Below, in pieces: positions 46,455 to 54,129 of a DNA stretch of 64,000 nt. The translations under genes were made by a program, and so were the position numbers. Source of the stretch: Pseudomonas spelaei (lineage in GTDB: Bacteria; Pseudomonadota; Gammaproteobacteria; Pseudomonadales; Pseudomonadaceae); contig NZ_WNNK01000003.1 of NCBI RefSeq assembly GCF_009724245.1, forward strand, positions 62,001 through 126,000. Reading direction: 5' to 3'. The notes under the pieces are model-generated. The model made no database searches. It was not told the DNA's origin and saw only the letters and a list, made by a program, of their open reading frames with translations. Within the stretch, counting starts at the first letter, position 1, and every line of letters begins with the position of its first letter.

Positions 46455-46988
46455 ATGAATTACAAAGCCCACGTACTCGCTGTATTAGTTACTGCATCCA
46501 TTGCTCCATTCGCCATGGCGTCGGATGGCACGATTAACTTCACCGGTCAGCTCCTGGCTGCCACCTGTGCCGTTACCGTCAACGGTGCCGCCAGCCCGGC
46601 TACCGTAACGTTGCCATCCATCACAGCGGGCTCGCTGAGCGCCACAGGTAAAGTCGCTGGCCAAACCAATTTCAACATTAAGCTGACGGGGTGCACTGGC
46701 ACCGCAACAACCGCTACAGCCTTTTTCGAAGCCGGCGGTGGTGTGGATCCAGTGAGCGGTAATCTGAAAAACACCGGCACGGCGACCAACGTCCAACTGC
46801 AACTGGTTGACGGTACCAGCAATCTGGCGATCAAAGCCGGCGACGTTGCGCAGGTAACTACTAACAGCCGTGGCACCATTGCTTCCAATGCTGCGACCTT
46901 GCCGTATGCCGTGCAGTACTACGCCACCGGCCTCGCGACGGCGGGCACCGTACTCGGCACCGTGACCTACTCCCTCAACTACCAGTAA
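46455..46988 (+). CDS. Major fimbrial subunit (chaperone-usher pilin)
   Basis: A 177-residue pilin. Signal peptide MNYKAHVLAVLVTASIAPFA-MA is cleaved near residue 22. The mature part begins with the donor-strand segment DGTINFTGQLLAATC; Cys38 and Cys80 (LTGC) form the usual disulfide, and the C-terminus ends GTVTYSLNYQ with the penultimate Tyr recognised by the chaperone. GGAG precedes the ATG. First gene of a pilin-chaperone-usher-adhesin operon like Cup fimbriae. Confidence 0.9.
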   Translation: MNYKAHVLAVLVTASIAPFAMASDGTINFTGQLLAATCAVTVNGAASPATVTLPSITAGSLSATGKVAGQTNFNIKLTGCTGTATTATAFFEAGGGVDPVSGNLKNTGTATNVQLQLVDGTSNLAIKAGDVAQVTTNSRGTIASNAATLPYAVQYYATGLATAGTVLGTVTYSLNYQ

Positions 46989-47059
46989 GTACACGCCCTG
47001 GACACACGCCTGCATCCGGCAAGGACGGGCGTGCTTCCAGGCTGCAACGGGACTTTTTC

Positions 47060-47806
47060 ATGTTGTATGCACGTCCATTAAAACAACTGTTGCTGACAGG
47101 CCTTGCGCTACTGGTTTGTTCGCAGGCCATGGCGGGAGTGGTGATCACCGGCACTCGCTTGATCTACCTGGCGGGCCAGCAAGAAATGACCGTCAAGCTC
47201 AACAATAATGGTAGTCAGCCAGTGTTGATGCAGGCATGGGTTGACACTGGCAACGCTGATTCCACACCCACCAGTTCCAAGGCTCCTTTCGTACTGTCGC
47301 CGCCACTGGCTCGTATTGATCCGGGTAAGGGCCAGAGCCTGCGCCTGATGTTCACCGGCCCGGCGTTGCCCGCGAACCAGGAATCAGTGTTCTGGTTCAA
47401 CATGCTGGAGATTCCACCAAAATCCCAGGCGGCTGCAGATCTCAACACATTGCAAATGGCATTTCGTTCGCGCATCAAGATCTTCTATCGGCCCGATGCC
47501 TTGCCAGGCACGCCCACCGAGGCGATCGGGCAGGTGCAGTGGAAGGTCGTCTCGGCCAGCAGCGGTCAGGGGTTTGCTTTGCAGGCCTACAACCCTTCGG
47601 CCTTTCACGTCTCGCTGGTCGAGTTGAAGTTGGTGGCCGGTGCGCAACGTTGGCTCAGTGAAGAAGGCATGGTCGCACCTGGCCAGACTCGGCAATTCGC
47701 CTTGCCGGCACTCAAGGCGATGCCCGGCGCTGGCGCTCGGGTTGAGTTCAGCGCGATCAACGATTACGGCGCCTTGCTGCCGACCGAGCAACTGCTCAAA
47801 CCTTGA
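47060..47806 (+). CDS. Periplasmic fimbrial chaperone (PapD-like)
   Basis: A 248-residue chaperone with two Ig-like domains. Signal peptide MLYARPLKQLLLTGLALLVCSQAMA. Domain 1 has GTRLIYLAGQQEMTVKLNN (conserved Arg), FVLSPPLARIDPGKGQSLRL and ESVFWFNMLEIPPK; Lys in RSRIKIFYRP completes the anchoring pair that holds pilin C-termini. Domain 2 ends FSAINDYGALLPTEQLL. It folds and caps pilins before the usher. Confidence 0.92.
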   Translation: MLYARPLKQLLLTGLALLVCSQAMAGVVITGTRLIYLAGQQEMTVKLNNNGSQPVLMQAWVDTGNADSTPTSSKAPFVLSPPLARIDPGKGQSLRLMFTGPALPANQESVFWFNMLEIPPKSQAAADLNTLQMAFRSRIKIFYRPDALPGTPTEAIGQVQWKVVSASSGQGFALQAYNPSAFHVSLVELKLVAGAQRWLSEEGMVAPGQTRQFALPALKAMPGAGARVEFSAINDYGALLPTEQLLKP

Positions 47807-47841
47807 TTTTGTAGCCGACGTTTTCAACGCGCGAGTAAGTT

Positions 47842-50439
47842 ATGACGCCTTCTTCCAGCTCCAGGGCTTCCCTGTGGGTACAGCCGTTCTTTGTCTTGAA
47901 TTTGATCTCGGCTTTGATCCGCAAGGCGCTGGCTATCGCTCCGTGCGTATTTGTAATCAATAGTGCACTGGCGGAAGACGTGCAGTTCAACGATGCGTTT
48001 CTGCCGGCAGATTCCCGTAACCTCGACCTGGGTGCTTACCAGAACGGTAACCCGGTGACACCTGGCGAGTATCGAGCGGACGTGGTACTGAACGGCGATC
48101 TAAGCAGCCGCCAGGACATTCGCATCGAGGGGCCGAAAGACGGTAGTAAACCGGTGATCTGCGTCTCGCGCGCGCTGCTCGAGCGTATTGGTGTGGACAT
48201 GACGCACCTGCTGCCCGAGGTTAATCTGGCGCTCGACAGTGAGCATTGTCCGACCCTGGTCAGCGTGGTTCCGGGGGCTACGGCGAGCTTCTCGCCAGAG
48301 GATCAGCGCCTTGAGATCAGCATTCCCCAAGCGGCTCTGCGACGTAATGCCCGCGGTTATGTCAGCCCCGAACTGTGGGATCGTGGCGTCACGGCTGCGA
48401 TGCTCAGCTACAGTTTCAACGGTAACCGCAATCAAACCCAAACCGGTCACTACGACTCGGCTTATCTAGGGCTAAACGCCGGCCTCAACCTGGGCGACTG
48501 GCGCTTGCGTCACGACGGCTCGATGAGCTGGCAGACAGTTTTAGGGGCCAAGTACCAGTCCCTGGACAGCTACGCCCAACGTGATGTCACCTCATTAAAA
48601 AGCCAGCTGACTGTGGGCGAGTCCAACACCAGCGGTGATATTTTTGACACCTTGTCTTATCGGGGGGTGCAGTTGGCAAGTGACGACCGTATGTTGCCTG
48701 ACTCCATGCGGGGTTATGCGCCGGTGATCCGTGGTATTGCCCGCACCAATGCCCGGGTGACGATTAGCCAGGCAGGTAACGTGTTGTTGGAAACGACCGT
48801 GGCCCCCGGCGCCTTTGTGATCGACGACCTGTACTCGACGGGTTACGGCGGCGATCTGAGCGTGATCGTCCACGAGGCGGACGGGACCGAGCAGAGCTTT
48901 ATAGTGCCCTATGCTTCGGTCAGCCAATTGCTGCGCCCCGGGACTTCGCGTTATAGCCTGACCCTCGGTGAAACCCGCGACAATTACATCGACAAACAGG
49001 CGAAGGTACTGCAAGGCACGCTGCAATACGGTCTGAACAATACCTTCACCGGCTACGGCGGGATGCAGTCGAGCGAAGGCTACATGGCCGTGCTCACCGG
49101 TCTGGCGTTCGGAACCCCGATCGGCGCCTTGGCGCTGGACGTCACCCATGCCCAAACCGACTTGGCTGCTGGCGCCTCCAAAGGCCAAAGTATGCGGGTG
49201 TCCTACAGCAAGAATATCATCAGCACCGGGAGCAACTTTTCGGTGGCTGCCTACCGCTTTTCCACCAGCGGTTACCTGGACTTCAGTAATGCCGTGCAAA
49301 TGCTCGATGCCGAGAGAAACGGCTATGACTCCAGTCAGTGGGGGCGGCCACGCAGCCGTCTTTCGGTGACTGCCGACCAGGACCTGGGGCGCTGGGGGCA
49401 TTTTGCTGTCAGCGGTTTCACCCAGAACTATTGGAACCTCCCGGGCAGCGACCTGCAGTATCAGCTCAGTTACAGCAAGCAGATCAATCGAGTGTCTTTC
49501 AGCGTCAACGCCGTCCGCAGTCGAGCGGGCTTGGGCGAGATGCAAGACACTCTGTTGTTTACCTTGAACATGCCGCTGGAGTTCGGCAGCTCGGGTAAAA
49601 GCCCGCAATTGAGCGCCCAGGTTGGACGCGATGCCCAGGGTAACTACAGCCAGCAAGCGAGTATCAGCGGCAGTGCTGGCGAGGATCACCAGTACGGCTA
49701 TGGCGCGACTGTCGGCCACGACGGTGCTGGCAATACCAATACTACCTCGCTCAACGGTCAATACACGGGGGCCCGCGCCATGCTGAGCGCCGCTCTGAGT
49801 CGTGGCGAGGGTTACACCAGCACGTCGGTGGGAGCCAGCGGCACGGTGGTAGCCCATGCCAATGGTGTGACCCTGACGCCGTATCGCGGCGATACCATGG
49901 CCATCGTCACCGCCGAGGGCGCTGAAGGAGCCAAAGTGGGCGGGTATGCGGGGTTGCGAATCGATAGCCAGGGTAACGCGGTGGTGCCCTACCTGCGTCC
50001 GTATGAACTCAATGATGTGGCCATCGATCCGCTGGGCAGTTCGATGGATGTTGAGTTGAGCGAAACCAGCCAGCAAGTGGCGCCGCGCGCGGGTGCAGTG
50101 GTGCACCTGACATACGGCACCAATCATGGGCGCGCGATAGTGTTCAACGTTCGCCTGGAGGATGGCAGCACCTTGCCGTTCGGCGCCGGCGTAGTGGACT
50201 CCGAGGGCACATCGGTGGGGATGGTAGGGCAGGGCGGCCAGTTGTACGCACGCGTCAAGCCACAGATACATCAGTTGTTAGTCAATTGGGGCGATAAAGC
50301 CAGTCAGCAATGCGTGCTGGTCATTCCTCCTGCACCAGACAATGGCCAATCACTTCAACAAGTGGACGCGATCTGCACGGCAGGCCAGCAGGTGACCGAT
50401 AGAGCACTCTCTGCCAACACTCAAAAGGTAAAGCGATGA
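47842..50439 (+). CDS. Outer-membrane fimbrial usher (FimD/PapC-like)
   Basis: An 865-residue usher. A long signal peptide (~1-44, ending NSALA) precedes the N-terminal chaperone-binding domain (VQFNDAFLPADSRNLDLGAYQNGNPVTPG), then the 24-strand barrel with the plug region (RGYAPVIRGIARTNARVTISQAGNVLLE), TVAPGAFVIDDLYSTGYGGDLSV, and two C-terminal domains, the last with PFGAGVVDSEGTSVGMVGQGGQLYARV. Full length. Its stop overlaps the adhesin start by 4 bases. Confidence 0.93.
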   Translation: MTPSSSSRASLWVQPFFVLNLISALIRKALAIAPCVFVINSALAEDVQFNDAFLPADSRNLDLGAYQNGNPVTPGEYRADVVLNGDLSSRQDIRIEGPKDGSKPVICVSRALLERIGVDMTHLLPEVNLALDSEHCPTLVSVVPGATASFSPEDQRLEISIPQAALRRNARGYVSPELWDRGVTAAMLSYSFNGNRNQTQTGHYDSAYLGLNAGLNLGDWRLRHDGSMSWQTVLGAKYQSLDSYAQRDVTSLKSQLTVGESNTSGDIFDTLSYRGVQLASDDRMLPDSMRGYAPVIRGIARTNARVTISQAGNVLLETTVAPGAFVIDDLYSTGYGGDLSVIVHEADGTEQSFIVPYASVSQLLRPGTSRYSLTLGETRDNYIDKQAKVLQGTLQYGLNNTFTGYGGMQSSEGYMAVLTGLAFGTPIGALALDVTHAQTDLAAGASKGQSMRVSYSKNIISTGSNFSVAAYRFSTSGYLDFSNAVQMLDAERNGYDSSQWGRPRSRLSVTADQDLGRWGHFAVSGFTQNYWNLPGSDLQYQLSYSKQINRVSFSVNAVRSRAGLGEMQDTLLFTLNMPLEFGSSGKSPQLSAQVGRDAQGNYSQQASISGSAGEDHQYGYGATVGHDGAGNTNTTSLNGQYTGARAMLSAALSRGEGYTSTSVGASGTVVAHANGVTLTPYRGDTMAIVTAEGAEGAKVGGYAGLRIDSQGNAVVPYLRPYELNDVAIDPLGSSMDVELSETSQQVAPRAGAVVHLTYGTNHGRAIVFNVRLEDGSTLPFGAGVVDSEGTSVGMVGQGGQLYARVKPQIHQLLVNWGDKASQQCVLVIPPAPDNGQSLQQVDAICTAGQQVTDRALSANTQKVKR

Positions 50440-51515
50440 ACATGTTTCTGTCGTGTGAGGTACTCAGGAGAGCATTTGGCATCCTGATGATGTGTGCCGC
50501 CGGTTATGCAGGGATGATCTTTAGTGCGTCGGCGCATGCGGAGGTCGCGCCATGCACGATTAGTTACGGGGCGATCACCTTCGGTTCGGTGGCGGTGCCG
50601 CTCAATGCCTCGGTGGGCACGCCGATCGGTTCGCCGGTGACGTCGTCGGGAACGTGGAGCTGTCTGTCGAATCCTATCACGGGGTCGGCGTCGAACACTG
50701 GTGGCTTCAACCTGGGCTTTAGCCAGCTATTGACCCCAAGTTCGGTGGCCGGCGTATGGAATACCGGCACCCCGGGGATTGGTATCAAAGTGACAGACCA
50801 GACCTTCGCGTATAACGGTAACTTCAATGGGGTGCTTTCTGCGGATACGCAAGCCGGCACGTGGATGTACTTCACCGATCCGGATAAAACAACTTTCTCT
50901 GGTCCATCCGACACCGGCCGCACGTCGAGCGGCAGCTTCACGCTCAGCTATCAACTGATCGTAACTGGGCCGGTGACGGCGGGCGACTTACCTAGCACGG
51001 TGGTGGGTTATTTGGGTAGTAGTAATCCTGTGTCGGGGACGACTATGACGAAAACGACGTCTGTGATAGTGAATAACACGAAGATTGTCTCGACGACTTG
51101 CATGGTGACGACAAAGGCGATCAACGTGACGTTGCCCACCGTCACCGCGAACTTATTGAGTCCGGTTGGCAAGACGGCGGGCGACACCAACTTCAGCATT
51201 GGATTATCTTGCCAGGCTGGCGCGAACGTCTACATCACATTGACCGACGTCACCAACACCAGCAACACCACCAGTAATCTGACACTCGCTAGCGGATCGA
51301 CCGCGACCGGCGTGAAGCTGCGCCTGTTGAACAGCAGTGGTTTGCCGGTGAGCTACGGACCGGACTCGGCGGGCGCGGGTAATCCGAATCAGTGGCTGGT
51401 CGGCGCGTCGGCGAGCACAACAAGCATCCCGTTGACCGTGCAATACATCTCGACGGGAACGGTGGGCCCCGGCGTGGTGAAGGGGACCACGACGTTCACG
51501 ATGAGCTATCAGTGA
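50436..51515 (+). CDS. Two-domain fimbrial tip adhesin
   Basis: A 359-residue protein with an uncleaved-looking N-terminal hydrophobic segment (~15-33, signal peptide ending SAHAEVA). Residues ~35-200 form a receptor-binding-like domain; residues ~205-359 are a pilin domain with a Cys pair (TTCMVTTKAINVTL and LSCQAG) and C-terminal KGTTTFTMSYQ for chaperone binding. This pilin/lectin plan is typical of tip adhesins such as FimH or CupC6. Translationally coupled to the usher. Confidence 0.85.
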   Translation: MNMFLSCEVLRRAFGILMMCAAGYAGMIFSASAHAEVAPCTISYGAITFGSVAVPLNASVGTPIGSPVTSSGTWSCLSNPITGSASNTGGFNLGFSQLLTPSSVAGVWNTGTPGIGIKVTDQTFAYNGNFNGVLSADTQAGTWMYFTDPDKTTFSGPSDTGRTSSGSFTLSYQLIVTGPVTAGDLPSTVVGYLGSSNPVSGTTMTKTTSVIVNNTKIVSTTCMVTTKAINVTLPTVTANLLSPVGKTAGDTNFSIGLSCQAGANVYITLTDVTNTSNTTSNLTLASGSTATGVKLRLLNSSGLPVSYGPDSAGAGNPNQWLVGASASTTSIPLTVQYISTGTVGPGVVKGTTTFTMSYQ

Positions 51516-51525
51516 GCGTACCTCA

Positions 51526-51564
51526 GCCAACGCGTCTGTGACGTTTACCCTCACTTACCAATGA
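51526..51564 (+). pseudogene. Relic of a fimbrial subunit C-terminus
   Basis: Eleven bases after the adhesin stop, in another frame, the bases read ANASVTFTLTYQ-stop, the classic beta-strand ending of a pilin. Nothing upstream in that frame is pilin-like because it is adhesin sequence. It suggests that another subunit gene once followed and was deleted. Confidence 0.5.
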
Positions 51565-51778
51565 GTCCGCAGGGGACGATTAGTCCCGGTCCAATGCATG
51601 TCTGCTTTATTCGGGTGATGTGGCTGCCTACACAAAAAATGACGCCTGCAATCGCGCGAAAGAGGCCGAAATGTGTCGACTGTTCAGCGCGAAATTTGCT
51701 TTTAGTCCCAGTCCTATTGGTTTCATTTTTGGCGCTGATAAGCTTCTCCACGAAGAAACTTTCCGGAGTCACCGTGTC

Positions 51779-53143
51779 ATGATTGCAAGCGCTGTTGTAC
51801 CCCAAGAGTTCAGTGCATTGAGCGTAATCACACTGGCTGCTGATGCATTTTATGCGAACCGGCTTGCTTCCTCGTTGCGGGGCATGGGGGTCACAGCATT
51901 GGAAAATTTCGACTCTCTGAGCACGATGACCGCCCGATTGGGTGAAGTTAATGTCGATGTCATTGTCTGCGAGATTCGCACGGAATGCGGTGACGGTCTG
52001 ATGTTGCCCAGCTTGCTCAAGAGTCTGTATGAGACCGGCACGCTGACCCGGTTTCCGAGTGTCTTCTGGACCGGTGAAACCACGCTGGATCCGGCGCCGA
52101 TAGTGGTCGACGGAACATCGTCACGGCTGCCCGACTCGGTGCTTGGAAAACACTGGATAAAACGTATGGGGGGCGTGCCGATCAGTTCGCTCGAGTCTCA
52201 TGCGCGATTGGCCCGGGCCGCCGGGATTGTTGTGGAGATCCTTCGCGAGGGCGGTGGTATGGATTTGGGTGATGCCCTGCGTGCGCTGGTGGATCGGCAG
52301 TCGCAAAAGAAAGAGCAAATTGACACCGCAACGTTTGACGCCTTGGCCGAAGATGATGTGATCAGTGCCTTGACCACCGGCAAGGGGCTTCGTTTTGTGT
52401 ACCAACCGCAGTTCGATTTGCAGACCCGACGCGTGGTCGGCGCCGAAGCATTTGTGCGTTGGCACCATCCGAAACACGGAGAGGTTCCGCCTTCGGTGCT
52501 AATACCTTTGGTTCACCGTTTGGGGTTGGACCTGTTGTTATTCAGTTTGGTGGAGGCCTGGACGATCAAGGTCTTAATGGCCTTGAAAAAGGCGCATATA
52601 GAGATTCCGATCGCAGTGAATGCATCGGCCCAGACCATCTGTACACCGAATTTCGCTGAGCGTTTAGCGGCGCGAATGGGTGAGGCTGACCTCTCAGCCA
52701 ACTTGCTGAAAGTTGAGCTCACCGAAGATGTGCCAGCTGCGGACGAGTTGCATTTGTCAGCTTCGTTGACCGCCATTCGCTCAAAGGGGTTTCAGGTCTC
52801 GATGGATGATTTTGGCACGGGTTCGGCGACGCTGAAGCTTTTGACGAATCTGTCTTTCGATGAGATGAAAATTGATGGTTCATTTGTTCGCGAAGTTCAG
52901 CAGACGACCTCTTCGCGCAAATTGATCTCCGGTATTGTCAGTTGGGCCCGGCTGCTTAATCTGAATTTGGTCGCAGAAGGTATCGAGGACGAGCAGACCA
53001 TTGCGTTGTTGTATCGTTTGGGCTGTCGAGTGGGGCAGGGGTACGCCTTGGCGCGGCCGATGGAAATGGACGAGTTTTTTGATTTTATGATCCAGGAAGA
53101 TCGCAGTAGATTAAGTGCTGGCGTGAATGACGTATCATTATGA
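51779..53143 (+). CDS. EAL-domain c-di-GMP phosphodiesterase with degenerate receiver (RocR-like)
   Basis: A 454-residue cytoplasmic protein. Residues ~12-135 look like a receiver, but the acidic pair is replaced (TLAADAFYANRL) and the phospho-acceptor position is Glu65 (VIVCEIRTECGDG). Residues ~200-440 are an EAL domain with the metal and catalytic residues kept: E223 (EAF), N281, E313 (ELTE), D343-D344 (DDFGTG), K364, E400 (AEGIE) and Q420. It should therefore hydrolyse c-di-GMP. Layout REC-EAL beside fimbrial and BvgS-like genes mirrors RocR of the P. aeruginosa Roc system. ATG 51779 follows CGGAG. Confidence 0.85.
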   Translation: MIASAVVPQEFSALSVITLAADAFYANRLASSLRGMGVTALENFDSLSTMTARLGEVNVDVIVCEIRTECGDGLMLPSLLKSLYETGTLTRFPSVFWTGETTLDPAPIVVDGTSSRLPDSVLGKHWIKRMGGVPISSLESHARLARAAGIVVEILREGGGMDLGDALRALVDRQSQKKEQIDTATFDALAEDDVISALTTGKGLRFVYQPQFDLQTRRVVGAEAFVRWHHPKHGEVPPSVLIPLVHRLGLDLLLFSLVEAWTIKVLMALKKAHIEIPIAVNASAQTICTPNFAERLAARMGEADLSANLLKVELTEDVPAADELHLSASLTAIRSKGFQVSMDDFGTGSATLKLLTNLSFDEMKIDGSFVREVQQTTSSRKLISGIVSWARLLNLNLVAEGIEDEQTIALLYRLGCRVGQGYALARPMEMDEFFDFMIQEDRSRLSAGVNDVSL

Positions 53144-53463
53144 ATAGTCGCAGAGACTCTGATTGTGATACTTGAGGTTTTACGGGTTGTTATTGTTGTT
53201 GCAGTGTTCGCTCTGCAGGGTTGTGTGGTAGCTTTAATATTTATAGGTTTGAGTTTTTTATTGTGTGTTTTTCATGTGAAGTAATTGAAGGTTGTTTAAG
53301 TTTTTGAACTTGTGCTTTTTATGTGTGTGTCTGTATTGAATTTTTTGATTGGTTGCTTGTGTAATTAGTTGAAGTTTCGATTGTTTGTCATTTGTGTTTT
53401 TTTGCTTATACTTCTTAAAGCTGGCATGCGTTCTGTGTGCTTCGTCGAGTGGATTTGTGCGCT
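53144..53463. other. C-poor intergenic region with promoter for the response regulator
   Basis: A 320-base gap with a striking T/G-rich, C-poor plus strand from about 53160 to 53420. No gene was seen. It should hold the promoter of the regulator-kinase operon (next entry). Confidence 0.6.
53385..53412 (+). promoter_or_regulatory. Sigma-70-like promoter of the regulator-kinase operon
   Basis: TTGTCA (53385-53390), a 16-base spacer and TATACT (53407-53412) match the -35 and -10 elements well. The predicted start lies about 45 bases before the ATG at 53464. Confidence 0.55.
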
Positions 53464-54129
53464 ATGAAAAGTATCCGCATCGCTTTACTGGATGACCACG
53501 CTATCGTGCGCCATGGACTGGTGAATAGCCTTGCGGCGGAGAAGGGCTTTGAGGTGGTCGGTATCTATGAAAAAAGCCGTGACCTGATCGCCGGACTGGC
53601 CAAAACGCCCGCCGACCTTTTGCTGCTGGATTTTTCGCTCGGCCCGGATGAGTTGGACGGTGTATCGCTGATCCGCGCCTTGCGGGTCAAGTTTTCTGGG
53701 TGTCACATCCTGGTGTTGTCAACCCACCATGACCCGGCAACCGTAGCCTTGGCCATGCGTGTGGGCGCCCGGGGCTTTGTCGGTAAAGGGGAAGAGCTGG
53801 AGCAACTGAAAAAGGCCATCCGCACTGTTGCCAGTGGCGCCGCCTATTTGAGCCCTGATATGTCCTATCGAGTGGCCGATGCCGTTGTGTGCGCCACCGT
53901 CGTGGCTGATGGTGTGGTGGCGGACCCGATGCAACAGGCTGAACTGACGGCTCGTGAGCAAGAGGTGATCCGTTGTTTCCTGGCGGGTATGACGGTGACT
54001 GACATCGCCGATAAATTCAATCGCAGCATCAAGACCATCAGTACACAAAAGGCATCGGCATTTCGTAAGCTGGGGGTTACCTCCAATAACGAGCTGTTCA
54101 AACTCAAGAAAATAATAGGCCAGTCATGA
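53464..54129 (+). CDS. LuxR/FixJ-type response regulator (BvgA/RocA-like)
   Basis: A 221-residue regulator. The receiver is intact: LLDDHAIVR, phospho-acceptor Asp in LLLLDFSLGPDELDG (~58), Thr/Ser in VLST and Lys in FVGKGE. The C-terminal HTH reads LTAREQEVIRCFLAGMTVTDIADKFNRSIKTISTQKASAFRKLG. BvgA, EvgA and RocA1 are of this form and control fimbriae or virulence genes. ATG 53464 is chosen (an upstream frame from 53437 has no ribosome site). Overlaps the first kinase gene by 4 bases. Confidence 0.92.
   Translation: MKSIRIALLDDHAIVRHGLVNSLAAEKGFEVVGIYEKSRDLIAGLAKTPADLLLLDFSLGPDELDGVSLIRALRVKFSGCHILVLSTHHDPATVALAMRVGARGFVGKGEELEQLKKAIRTVASGAAYLSPDMSYRVADAVVCATVVADGVVADPMQQAELTAREQEVIRCFLAGMTVTDIADKFNRSIKTISTQKASAFRKLGVTSNNELFKLKKIIGQS

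Noticed and set aside
48595..50271. Minus-strand 558-codon frame in the usher gene
   Set aside because: Antisense to a full-length usher; no start signal or domain.
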